The notes under the pieces are model-generated. The model was not told where the DNA came from. It searched no databases and worked only from the letters and a program-made list of their open reading frames with translations. DNA of 64,000 nucleotides from Balanoglossus misakiensis (lineage: Eukaryota > Hemichordata). Location of the stretch: positions 9,238,001 through 9,302,000 of the forward strand of contig CM082586.2 in NCBI GenBank assembly GCA_040954595.2. The letters run 5' to 3'. Made by a program: the position numbers and the translations under genes. Each line of letters begins with the position of its first letter. Position 1 is the first letter of the stretch. Of the stretch, positions 11,583 through 20,984 are shown one piece after another.

Positions 11583-13019
11583 CTAGCGCATGTCCCTCCG
11601 GATGCCTGGTCGCTCCCCATTTAAAGGACAGTCTGTCTTTTTGTGTCCATGTTCACCACACTTGAAGCAGTTGCCTGGGAAAACTTGTTTGGGTTGGCGA
11701 GTTCCATCGTTGCCACGCCGATCCCGGCCATTTTCATTGTTGACACGTCGGCGAAAAGTAGACTCTGGAGTTGATGATGTTGAAGTTCGCTTCTCTAGTT
11801 CAGCAACCTTCTCAGCTAAGTTCTTCAGACCTTTGGTAAGTTCCTCCAATTTGGTTATCATCGTCTTGTCAGCAACAGTTGCTTGGTGAACCCTGGTAGT
11901 GGTCTCCCTATTTACTTCAAGCTTTCTTGCGGCTAGCAACAATCCTGAATAATCTTCTCCCGTATCATATCGGTGTCTGATTGCATTCTTAATGTGCTCA
12001 TCTGACAGGCCAGAAAAGAATTTGGTTCGAAGCATGGTTTCTTCTGAATTACTAGAGATGGACTGACCTGATCTGAGTTCATCCAAAAGTCCTTCGATGC
12101 GACAGGCCCATTCTGCTACCTTTTCTGTCTTCGTTTGTCGTGCTGTATAGAATTTTTCCAAAACTGCTTCCGGTGGCAATACTTTCCCAAAGACCATGTC
12201 CATCTTCGCCATCAATCGGGACACTGTGATGTCTTCTCCCATATGTAGTAGGACTTCAGCAGCGGACGCTCGTAGGGATTTCCGAACAGCCTGCATAATT
12301 ATGGTCTCCGGAAACACATTCTCCCTCTGTAGTGCTCGAACTTCATATCGCCACATTTCATAAGTGACATCACCTTTGCCAGAGAAGACGACTATTCTTG
12401 GGAATTCCACCGAGTGAAAAGCAGTAGTGGCTGTGGCTGGCTGTGCAGCAGCTGCTTGGGCAGGTGAAGACATAATCAGTGGTGAGGAATCTGCAACTGA
12501 AGTTGGTACTGGAAATGCTGGAAATGGAATCGGCTGTGGCATAGGGGTTGATACCATTGTTTTCAGTGGAGCAGGTGATATGGCCTGTGCAACCGCTTTC
12601 CTATCTGCTTCAGACAGTAAACTCAACATGTTAATAATTTCCTGTACATCTGCTTTGGGTTTGGATGTCTTGGGATCACTGGTTTCATTGTAATCTAGGC
12701 CAGTACTTTGTTCGGTTTCCTCAATTAAATGCCACAGTTCCAACCCTCGGGCTGTGGTCACACGACTTGCCCGTAATTTGCTTTCTTCAAAAGTGCTTTT
12801 ATGTATTACTGGCAGAGCGGCTGTGGCTGATTCTATATTCTCAAATATGACAAAAGCGGAATCTTTATCAGAAATATAAATTTGATCAACCTGGGCCAAA
12901 CCAAGCTGTAACTCGATAAATTCTCTAAAATGTTTCTTTGTACATTCAAAAGGCAAGTGTTGCACATAAATGCTTCGCTCTTGAATTGATATTTTGGACA
13001 CAGCCATTTTTTTTCCCAT
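11583..13019 (-). CDS. gag: Gypsy Gag with RRM-like N-terminus, PNMA-like capsid and CCHC knuckle
   Basis: The start is the first ATG of the frame (13019); the frame is open upstream to 13076 without ATG. It encodes 478 residues. In order: an RRM-like fold (IYVQHLPFE and AFVIFEN as RNP2- and RNP1-like strands), a proline/alanine-rich linker, a capsid region resembling PNMA/Ty3 Gag (YEMWRYEVRAL, then VRKSLRASAAEVLLHMG), a basic stretch, and one zinc knuckle CFKCGEHGHKKTDC (CX2CX4HX4C) close to the C-terminus. Gag forms the particle and packages the RNA. Its last codons overlap the open -1 frame leading into Pol. No canonical X-XXY-YYZ slip site was found; a CAAAAAG run inside the zinc knuckle is the nearest candidate. 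Confidence 0.88.
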   Translation of the reverse strand: MGKKMAVSKISIQERSIYVQHLPFECTKKHFREFIELQLGLAQVDQIYISDKDSAFVIFENIESATAALPVIHKSTFEESKLRASRVTTARGLELWHLIEETEQSTGLDYNETSDPKTSKPKADVQEIINMLSLLSEADRKAVAQAISPAPLKTMVSTPMPQPIPFPAFPVPTSVADSSPLIMSSPAQAAAAQPATATTAFHSVEFPRIVVFSGKGDVTYEMWRYEVRALQRENVFPETIIMQAVRKSLRASAAEVLLHMGEDITVSRLMAKMDMVFGKVLPPEAVLEKFYTARQTKTEKVAEWACRIEGLLDELRSGQSISSNSEETMLRTKFFSGLSDEHIKNAIRHRYDTGEDYSGLLLAARKLEVNRETTTRVHQATVADKTMITKLEELTKGLKNLAEKVAELEKRTSTSSTPESTFRRRVNNENGRDRRGNDGTRQPKQVFPGNCFKCGEHGHKKTDCPLNGERPGIRRDMR

Positions 13020-14073
13020 AAAATGAGAGGCAATTTGGGAGGACTCTGACGTGTCGTTAAATACGATGCAATGCAAGCTATTTCACTGGAAAATCTTAAC
13101 AATAATATCAGTATCTACTGGCATAGCACATACGTTAACAGGGAATGAAGTAAGCATAGAATAGCTTACAGACACTGCCAAAGGTTCTATAGAGACTAAT
13201 GTATGATTTGGATGAATACGACCATTCATGGACAGTCTCAATAATAATGAAACAACTAAATAACTAATACAATAATAAACTAACTCAAGTCAATATACAA
13301 TATTTAACTTATAACTTAATATTTTTTTTTTCAACAAGCGCTGACAATTTTTTTTTTTTTCACGTCGTTTGGAAAATAATGAACTGAAATTTACAAAGAA
13401 AATTTATACTTCAGCACTTAACCAAAATATACTGTTGAAAGAAAATAAAATTTATATATATATTTTTTTTCGTTAAAGCAGGCTAAAGGCAACAAAACAG
13501 GGGTTTATATCCACATGGAGCCCACTTCAACAATTAAATCAAAGTCAAAACTACTTTGACCACATTGCATTATATAGACAATATTGAAATTTCTAAGAAA
13601 AATTTACAAACATTACGTTACACCAGGTTCTACGGCGAATAACCAGAAAGTTCGTTTGCAATAAAATACCCAGTCCACAAGTTCAAGTCCGAAGTTATCA
13701 CAGATGGAAACTATGCGCCACGGACGGAATTTATGCGCACTGTCTATAGTTCGCACGGAATAACACTGTCAAGTTCTGGACACACAATACCTTGTATACC
13801 GCGATGAACACTTCACACTAAACAGTTCCGGCCGGTAACAGTTCAGCGACTTCACCACTTGGCACTCTGCAGAGAATTTTCCTCGCCGTTGACGCTTGGA
13901 CCTGGCTCCCGTCTGTCTGCAGTCCGGGTGGCTCCCCAAGGACGTCCAGCTCAGCGAAAGACACACCTGGTTGGGCGTTGTCCGTTGTCCAGACACTTCT
14001 GACCAGTTAAAACATGGCACTTGTCAGTATCATCCTCTCCGTCCCGAAAAAAGAACCTGCGTAGGAATTGCCA
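13020..14073 (-). other. Gypsy 5' leader
   Basis: About 1.05 kb lies between the primer site and gag. It is AT-rich next to gag (T runs near 13320-13365 and 13455-13470) and GC-richer near the primer site (13850-14060). It presumably holds the packaging signal. No open frame with a recognisable domain is present. Confidence 0.6.
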
Positions 14074-14092
14074 AATCCTGCCGACTACGCCA
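14074..14092 (-). other. Gypsy primer-binding site, tRNA-Ser type
   Basis: The plus strand reads AATCCTGCCGACTACGCCA, which equals the 3' acceptor end (with CCA) of eukaryotic tRNA-Ser (AGA type) as I know it. The complement on the element strand therefore pairs with that tRNA. It is two bases from the 5' LTR, which is normal spacing. Confidence 0.8.
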
Positions 14093-14094
14093 TT

Positions 14095-14736
14095 TGTCAC
14101 GGTTGTCGCCGTTCATTCCAACATATTCACACCAAACAGGTTACGGGTAACAAAGACATAGGCCTTACATTTAATAACTGAAATGGAACAAATACATGTC
14201 AGTTCCAACGTGTGTGGCCGGTCTGGCTACAGAGGTGAACTGCTAAATTACACACATGTATGGGAGTTCACCTCCAACAGAATACACCAAAATTCATGCA
14301 AGTGAAAAATATAGACATACAATTGGAAAATTGACGCAAGTTAAAGACACCAATTACTTGTGCTGAAATGAGTCGGTAGAATGCACCAAAATACAAAGCT
14401 TCAAGCAACAGGTAAGGTACAAGGAAACTAACCTGAAATGGAACAAATACATGTCAGTTCCAACGTGTGTGGCCGGTCTGGCTACAGAGGTGAACTGACC
14501 AATTTTATGCACCATGTCCTTTTATATCAGCAATTACATCATAGTGCCAGATTAGCTTGTGTTCATTGGTCAAATGAAACTTCCAGGTGGTTTGCATATA
14601 ATTAAGATCAACCAATTGAAGGTAAGTACTATTACGTCATATGAATAATTGAATAACTAATTACTATAAGATACAGGTATAACATACATACAGATATACA
14701 TGTATACAAATTCAATGGATCAACAAGGCCGTTACA
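14095..14736 (-). repeat. 5' LTR of gypsy element
   Basis: A 642-bp LTR upstream of the element's genes in its own orientation. The internal 65-bp direct repeat occurs at 14178-14242 and 14433-14497. No difference from the 3' LTR was seen by eye. Confidence 0.93.
14519..14526 (-). promoter_or_regulatory. LTR TATA box
   Basis: The minus strand reads TATAAAAG inside the 5' LTR. Transcription would start about 25-30 bases downstream, near the start of one copy of the 65-bp repeat (14433-14497). Confidence 0.6.
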
Positions 14737-14968
14737 TTTGTTTGTGTCTTTGTCTATTTGTTTGTTTGTTTGTTAGTTTGTTTGTTTGTTTAAGGAAATT
14801 TCACATTACATTTCAATTTTGTGACATTATATATATATATTTATTTCAGTATCTTAGGCCACCGGCCTTCATACAATAATTAAACTGATAAATATACAGA
14901 CATGCAGTGGGGCTTACATTGACATAATAGATACAATGCCATCAAAACAGAAATAGACGTGTATGCGA

Positions 14969-17900
14969 TCAAGTGTCCTGCAATAAATTATCTCTTAACT
15001 TAAAACTATAATAAATAAACTTTGCCAGATTAACTAAGGTGTGGAGGTTTTGAGAGTTTAACAGGCTAGAGTATTTCTTCAATGAGGGTTGCTGATAGTG
15101 GAATGGTGAGAGAAAACGTGTTCTTAATTCCTTGTAGATGGGGCAAATAAGACAAATGTGAAATTCCGTTTCAACTTGCTGTAAAGTACAAAACTGACAA
15201 ATTCTGTTATCTCTTGTTAACCCTTCAAAGCGGCCACTCTCTATTAAAAGTTTGTGGTTTGGAATTCTAAATTTACAAAGGGTGACTCTAAATAGCTCAA
15301 TATTTACACAATTCAAATATTTTTCAAAAGACAAATTATTTTTAAATAGACGATAAGAATCCATCTTAGTGGAATTGACCAATTCACTGTGCCATACCTG
15401 CTGACCAATATCCAGGCATCTTTGTTTAAAATTTGAAAGAAAAAGACACTCGTTTCCCACAGCCTGTGACTCCCAGGCAATACCAAAACCAAAATAAAAT
15501 AAAAGGTCTTTGACCTTTTTGGCCCAACAATTATAACCTTTGTCTGCCATTTCACGTTGGTAGTCATAACATTGCTTAGTATATCTATAATTTTCGCTAT
15601 GGATTAATTTTACCCAGTATTTAATAATGCGTGGTAGACGAAGCGTTTTCAAAGATTGTCTGCCCAGTTCACCCAAGACAGCTAAATTGGTTGACCTTGA
15701 ACTAACCATGAGTATATATTTACAGAAATCTATTTGAATTTTTTCAACATCCTTACCCTCATGAAAACCCCATACTTCACTACCGTACATAAGTATTGGA
15801 AGAATTTTGCAGTCGAAAATTCGTAGAGCTAGCTCTATGTCTATGTTTTTAAACTGACTCAGATATCTTTTAATATTGTACATAGCTTTTTTCCCTTGTT
15901 TGGCAAGGATTTCTTGAGCCTTTGTCCAGATTCCTGAACAAGACAAGGTCAGACCGAGTAGTTAAAATACGGTACTGTCTGAACCTGGACCCCATTCAAT
16001 GTCCATCTCTCGTAATTTTTCAACCTTCCCCCACTCCTGAAGACAAAATTTTTTGTCTTGGACCCATTAACTTTTAGTTTCCATCTGTTACAATAGATAC
16101 ACAATTTGTTAAGCTGTCTTTGTAGTCCAATTACTGAATTACTTACAATTGTTAAATCGTCAGCAAAGCAAAGATACAAGAGCTTCAAAATTCCTACATA
16201 AACACCATTAAACATGCCATTTTTGAGGGTTTCGCCAAGATCATCGATGAAAAGATTAAATAATAATGGGGACAAAACAGATCCTTGTTGCACACCATAA
16301 GTACACTGGAAAAAGTTTGTAATCCCATGTGGTGTTCGTACACATGATTTCACCGATTTGTACATAGATTTTAACACTATAAGCATTTTACTCTTCATTT
16401 CACGTTTCAGTAATTTATAAAACAAGTCGTTGTGATCAATTCTATCGAAAGCTTTCTCGAAATCAATGAATGCACCATAAAAACGTGATTTGTGTTTGGA
16501 TAAGTATTTCCATATTGTAGTATCCAAAATAAAAATGTTGTCAATTGTGCTGCGGTTCTTCCTAAAACCAGCCTGAGCTTCAGTGATTGGCGAATTAAGT
16601 TCAACAAAGTCATTTAAACGCTTGAACATCACATTGCAAAAAATCTTACCAATAATAGGAAGAAGAGTTATTCCCCTATAGTTACACACAGAGTCATGTA
16701 CCCCTTTCTTAAAAAGAGGGATAATCATACCTTTTACCCACTCTTCTGGGAAAATACCTGAGTTGAGAACACTATTGAAAAAGTTATACAAAATTAATCT
16801 AAATTCTTGGCATGAATACTTAAAGAAATCCGCAGGTATGCCATCAACGCCTGCAGCTTTACCCAATTTCAGGTTATTAATTGCACAATCTATTTCTTCA
16901 AGTGATATTTCACTATCCAGAACACTGGTATCAACGTCTGTGCCTACATCCGTATATACAGGATCATGAAATGAAAACGAATTGTTTACAAACTCGTCGA
17001 CTTCCACATAAAAATCTTGGAAATCGTCGTGTAAATTGCCAGGAGTATTAAATAAAACAGAAAAGTAATCAACCCATTCCTTAGCAGTAATTGAATCAGG
17101 GGGACCCGGGGTATAAGGTCTCAACATGGACCAAAAACGCTTAGAATTCGGGTCCTTGGCGGCTTCGGCAAAATTACGTTGTTTCAATATATCATAGTTC
17201 CTTTTCTTTTCTTTCAGCAGGTTGTGATAATCTCGCTGGATGGATTTATAGACACCGAATGAAATAGGGGTGGGACTATATTTATGGTTTCTAAGGACAT
17301 TCTTAACTTTGGCTTTAAATTCACGGCATTCATCATCCCACCAATTATTCGTCTTTTTCACTCGTCTACCCATGCCACCTGTTTTCATACATGAAAGTGA
17401 GTTCCAAATTGTATCCCTCAGACAAAGCGCAGCATTGTCTATTTCCCCTCAAGAGAGAAGCCCATTGATTTCAGACACATGTGAGTTTGAAGATGCGCTG
17501 TTCCAAAAGTTGTTAACTACATTGAGTAACTTATTATCCCATTTACAAGTAAATATAGAAGAGTTATTAACATTGTTATAATCAGACGTAAGACTTGTTC
17601 TCTCTTGGTGAGACAGGTCTAATTTAAATATCAGTGGTTGGTGGTCTGATTCAACCCTAGAATCAATATACATATCTGTTAACAGGTGAAGATCATGACA
17701 AGATAACAAAAGGTAATCTATCACACTGCCCCCGCTTTTGGAAAGAAATGTATACTCACCACTTCCATGATTCTTAAAAAATCTCCCATTAACAATTTTA
17801 AAATTTGTGCTGTGACAAAAATCCAGTAACCGTTTACCATAATCATTAACTGATGAATCTCTTGACTCTCGTATTGGCAAAGGTGGATCTACGTCACTGT

Positions 17901-18511
17901 CATCCACTGGCAAACACCTGGAATCCCATTCGATAGTATCAGAGACACAGCCTGTGCGGGCATTAAAATCGCCGCATAAAATTACAGGCGAGCCTTCGTG
18001 AATGGTTGAATATTTTGCTAATTCATTTTCTAACAATTGGAACATTTCTGGATTTGCATATTGAGATGACCCTTCTGGTGAGAAGTAGACAACACACATT
18101 AACAATGAATTAATTTGAAAGTTATCTTTGAGAAACAGCTTTACCCATAGAAAATCCTCGGACAAACTTGGCAGCTGTTGGAAGCTTTTGCATATTGAGT
18201 TCTTGACAAAAACTGAAATACCCCCTGAAAATCTTCCTAAATGCATAATCTTTTTTCTAGCAAGGTTGATAGAAGTGTAATTGGGAATAGAAAACTGATC
18301 TGAAGTACAAGCCCACGTTTCCGTCAGGCAAATTACACCAAAATCCGATTTTGTCAAAAAAGACATGAAATCCGCCGTCAAGAAATTTAGATTTTAAACC
18401 ATTAATGTTCCAGCAAATAAACTGAGTGTCAGTATCTTTGCCATGTTCAGAATATAAGCTGGTGTTACTCGTGTCTGCATCATACCGTGTATTGTGGCTT
18501 CGGCCTGACCC
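14969..18511 (-). pseudogene. LINE ORF2 (endonuclease-RT), broken
   Basis: The endonuclease part has CWNING, an LTETW motif, GDFNAR, SVIDY and SDHQPL. The RT part has GKAAGVDGIP, AGFRKNRST, DFEKAFD, GVQQGSVLSP and FADD. The C-terminal part (about 14969-15946) is open to the end. Breaks seen: a shift between the first endonuclease motif and the rest near 18385; an in-frame TGA at 17449-17451, probably from a CGA; and a one-base loss near 15957 after the RT. The frame directly follows the ORF1 stop in the same phase and has no ATG before the endonuclease. The enzyme would nick target DNA and prime reverse transcription there. Confidence 0.88.
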
Positions 18512-19705
18512 CTAGCGATCGCGATGATTTCTGTTGAAAGGGCGAATGTCATTCAGCGAATCGTCGAAAATATATAGAGTTCCATCGATCTTTAGCTTGT
18601 CATAATTCAAAAATGCGCGTTTACCTTCTTCTCTTGCTTTCTGTAGAAACTGTCCAAGCTTCCTCCTAGTCTCCCGTACCCTTGGAGTAAAGTCTTCGGA
18701 AACCCGAAAGTTTGTGTTCTTGAGACTCCCTCGTGCTTTCTGTAAGACTTGTTCCCGTTGTTTAAAGCGTGTGAATTTGGCAACAATAGGCTGGGGATGA
18801 CCTTTCGCATTAGATAGACGATGAACCCCGTCGAATTCAAAGCTGCTACCATCTAGGTCTAGTTTCTCCGACAAAAATGTCTTCACTTTGTTTTCGGTAT
18901 CGTCCCAAGTTTCATTAGGCGACTGTTCGATATTGTGGAATAACAGATTATCCCGTTTCATCCTACCTTTGACATCGTCGAGTTCCCTTAACACCGTGCT
19001 TATATTGTCTTTTAAATACTTGTTCTCTTCCGCTAATCGAGCAGTTTCCTGGTAATTTTCTCTCAGTTCGCTCCGCAAACGATTCACTTCATCCTTCAAC
19101 TCGTCAACTCTATAATGAACATCGTGAACCGAAGTATCAATCTGTGTTTTCAGGTCGACTTTGAGTTCTCGAATTTCGCGTATGACATCGGCTAGACTGG
19201 TTTCTTTTGGGGCCTCCGGTTCGCTCACTGTTGGAGTCGAATTTGACCTGAGTTCTCTTTGAGTACCAGTACATTCTGTCAATTTTACCTGCTTAACCGC
19301 TTTTGGAGGTCCTGGGTTTAATTCAATGTCTCCACTCAAAGTCAAAAGAAGGGGTACGAATACTGTGTTGCCTTGCAGACCTGCTGTTGCAACGGCATTG
19401 GTAACCATACGCTGTTCAAAAACCATGACATGTTCGTATTCCATAAAACTGTTGATATCTTCATTGGTTGAAAAGCTGGCTAGGTTGTCCATTTCAATTT
19501 TAGATAGCAGAGAACCAACCAACAACGTCAGTTCAATAATGAAAACTGTTGCTGTAGTTCTGCACAGATAGTCAAGAACAGGTGGCCAACGTGAATACCT
19601 TGTCCGTTGCGACACGTCACCGCTATGACTTTCGACACACTTCCAGGAATTTGGTTGTGAAAACCCGCCGATGCGTCCTCTCCAAAGTTGCAAACTGATA
19701 CCCAT
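18512..19705 (-). CDS. LINE ORF1 protein with N-terminal 2A motif
   Basis: It starts at an ATG and encodes 397 residues. Residues 52-70 are hydrophobic (TVFIIELTLLVGSLL). Residues 115-133 hold the 2A sequence ending in GDIELNPGP, where ribosomes would skip the Gly132-Pro133 bond. A coiled coil covers about 165-245 with clear heptads, followed by an RRM-like and C-terminal domain (about 250-390) like the nucleic-acid chaperone of L1-type ORF1p. The frame is intact, unlike ORF2. The 2A would separate a ~132-residue leader peptide from the RNA-binding protein. Confidence 0.87.
   Translation of the reverse strand: MGISLQLWRGRIGGFSQPNSWKCVESHSGDVSQRTRYSRWPPVLDYLCRTTATVFIIELTLLVGSLLSKIEMDNLASFSTNEDINSFMEYEHVMVFEQRMVTNAVATAGLQGNTVFVPLLLTLSGDIELNPGPPKAVKQVKLTECTGTQRELRSNSTPTVSEPEAPKETSLADVIREIRELKVDLKTQIDTSVHDVHYRVDELKDEVNRLRSELRENYQETARLAEENKYLKDNISTVLRELDDVKGRMKRDNLLFHNIEQSPNETWDDTENKVKTFLSEKLDLDGSSFEFDGVHRLSNAKGHPQPIVAKFTRFKQREQVLQKARGSLKNTNFRVSEDFTPRVRETRRKLGQFLQKAREEGKRAFLNYDKLKIDGTLYIFDDSLNDIRPFNRNHRDR
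19307..19330 (-). other. 2A ribosome-skipping motif DIELNPGP
   Basis: It encodes DIELNPGP, matching the D(V/I)ExNPGP consensus, preceded by LLLTLSG. This class of sequence is known from picornaviruses and from some APE-type LINEs. Activity is inferred, not shown. Confidence 0.88.
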
Positions 19706-19870
19706 CTTTGTAGTTTGATATTACCCTTCGCTTAGACTTGGAGTTACTGTGAATCTTGAAGTTTTAACGGGATATTTTGAAAAAGTTATACGAGCAGGCA
19801 GGAGACGATGCTGACACGTCCACTCCAATATGGCGCCATTATTCTCATGCTCCTCCTTCATTACTTACAG

Positions 19871-19972
19871 ACAGGAGACACCCCTTTGCATTATGCAGCA
19901 AGGAGGGATGGTGGTGAAGGCCTTGTCAGATTGTTATTGGAACACAAAGCTGATGTGACCATACAAAACGAG
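19871..19972 (+). CDS. Ankyrin-repeat exon 6
   Basis: A 102-bp, phase-0 exon encodes TGDTPLHYAARRDGG..., ending in LLLEHKADVTIQNE. It starts right after the LINE 5' junction and the remaining 34 bp of intron. It opens a run of five near-identical exon-intron units with starts 273, 243, 255 and 241 bp apart. Confidence 0.9.
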
Positions 19973-20143
19973 GTAAATACCAACTTGACTTCTGCAGGTT
20001 AATTCTATCAATGCGGATATATTTATTCATTTTATTGTGTGTTTGTCTATTTGTTTGTTTGTTTGTTTGTTTGGTTAAGGAAATTTCACATTACATTTCA
20101 ATTTTGTGACATTATTCTCATGCTCCTCCTTCATTACTTACAG

Positions 20144-20242
20144 ACAGGAGACACCCCTTTGCATTATGCAGCAAGGAGGGTTGGCAAAGGCCTTGTCAGA
20201 TTGTTATTGGAACACAAAGCTGATGCTAACATACAAAACAAG
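20144..20242 (+). CDS. Ankyrin-repeat exon 7
   Basis: A 99-bp, phase-0 exon encodes TGDTPLHYAARRVGK..., ending in LLLEHKADANIQNK. It is one codon shorter than exon 6 in the loop. The intron before it contains (TGTT)n. Confidence 0.9.
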
Positions 20243-20386
20243 GTAAAGACCAACCTGACTTCTGCAGGTTAATTCTATCAATGCAGATATATTTATTCAT
20301 TTATTTGTTTGTTTGTTTAAGGAAATTTCACATTAGATTTCTATTTTTGTGACATTATTCTCATGCTCCTCCTTCATTACTTACAG

Positions 20387-20485
20387 GATGGAGACACCCT
20401 TTTGCATTATGCAGCAAGGTTTCGTGATGAAGGCCGTGTCAGATTGTTATTGGAACACAAAGCTGATGCTAACATACGAAACAAG
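20387..20485 (+). CDS. Ankyrin-repeat exon 8
   Basis: A 99-bp, phase-0 exon encodes DGDTLLHYAARFRD..., ending in LLLEHKADANIRNK. The TPLH proline is replaced by leucine (CCT to CTT). Confidence 0.88.
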
Positions 20486-20641
20486 GTAAATACCAACCTG
20501 ACTTCTGCAGGTTTATTCTATTGATGCGGATATATTTATTCATTTATTTGTTTGTTTGTTTGTTTGTTTGTTTAAGGAAATTTCACATTAGATTTCAATT
20601 TTTGTAACATTATTCTCATGCTCCTCCTTCATTACTTACAG

Positions 20642-20743
20642 GAGGGAGACACTCCTTTGCATGATGCAGCAAGGAGGGATGGTGGTGAAGGCCTTATCAG
20701 ATTGTTATTGTAACACAAAGCTGATGTGACCATACAAAACAAG
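20642..20743 (+). pseudogene. Ankyrin-repeat exon 9 with in-frame stop
   Basis: A 102-bp, phase-0 exon with good splice sites, encoding EGDTPLHDAARRDGGEG... At 20711-20713 TAA replaces the GAA present in every paralogous exon (LLLEHKAD). Since all exons here are phase 0 and a multiple of three, skipping it keeps the frame. If included, it ends the protein before the ROC domain. Confidence 0.85.
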
Positions 20744-20882
20744 GTAAATACCAACCTGACTTCTGCAGGTTAATTCTGAAAGTATTGAAATATTTTTTTT
20801 GTTTTTTTTTTGTTTAAGGAAATTTCACATTACATTTCAATTTTGTGACATTATTCTCATGCTCCTCCTTCATTACTTATAG

Positions 20883-20984
20883 ACAGGAGACACCCCTTTG
20901 CATGATGCAGCAAGGAGGGATGATGGTGAAGGCTTTGTCAGATTGTTATTGGAACACAAAGTTGATGCTAACATACAAAACAAG
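20883..20984 (+). CDS. Ankyrin-repeat exon 10
   Basis: A 102-bp, phase-0 exon encodes TGDTPLHDAARRDDG..., ending in LLLEHKVDANIQNK. Its acceptor is TTATAG where paralogous introns have TTACAG. It is the last intact ankyrin exon seen. Confidence 0.86.

Larger units (their letters stand above)
6665..14736 (-). mobile_element. Ty3/gypsy LTR retrotransposon, complete
   Basis: The element is 8072 bp and bounded by two 642-bp LTRs that look identical. Termini are TG...CA, and the target duplication is TTTG (6661-6664 and 14737-14740); 5-bp ATTTG is equally possible. Transcription is on the minus strand. In that direction the order is 5' LTR, a primer site matching tRNA-Ser, a ~1.05-kb leader, gag, pol in the -1 frame and 3' LTR. 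Pol order is PR-RT-RH-IN, the Ty3/gypsy order. No env frame is present. Both frames are uninterrupted and the LTRs match, so the insertion is recent and may be active. It lies in an intron of the ankyrin-Roco gene in antisense orientation. Confidence 0.95.
14831..19836 (-). mobile_element. Full-length APE-type non-LTR retrotransposon with 2A in ORF1, mutated
   Basis: About 5.0 kb. The 3' end is at the left with an (AT)n tail; the 5' end is at 19836. The 6-bp target duplication CATTAT (14825-14830 and 19837-19842) interrupts the intron motif GTGACATTATTCTC that is intact in paralogous introns, so the borders are well defined. ORF1 has a 2A motif, coiled coil and RRM-like domain. ORF2 has an APE endonuclease, a FADD reverse transcriptase and a C-terminal region. 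ORF2 carries at least three lesions, so the copy is not autonomous. The clade is probably in the CR1/L2/Jockey range; this is inference from motif style. Confidence 0.9.

Noticed and set aside
7646-11665. Plus-strand open frames opposite gag and pol (7646, 9908, 10628, 11447 and others)
   Set aside because: They are antisense shadows of the long pol and gag frames and have no domains.
11640-11670. Canonical -1 frameshift site between gag and pol
   Set aside because: The frame relation is -1, but the only run near the overlap (CAAAAAG) does not fit X-XXY-YYZ and no stable downstream structure was judged by eye.
14074-14092. Partial tRNA-Ser gene
   Set aside because: Only the acceptor-end sequence with CCA is present, two bases from an LTR, so it is a primer-binding site.
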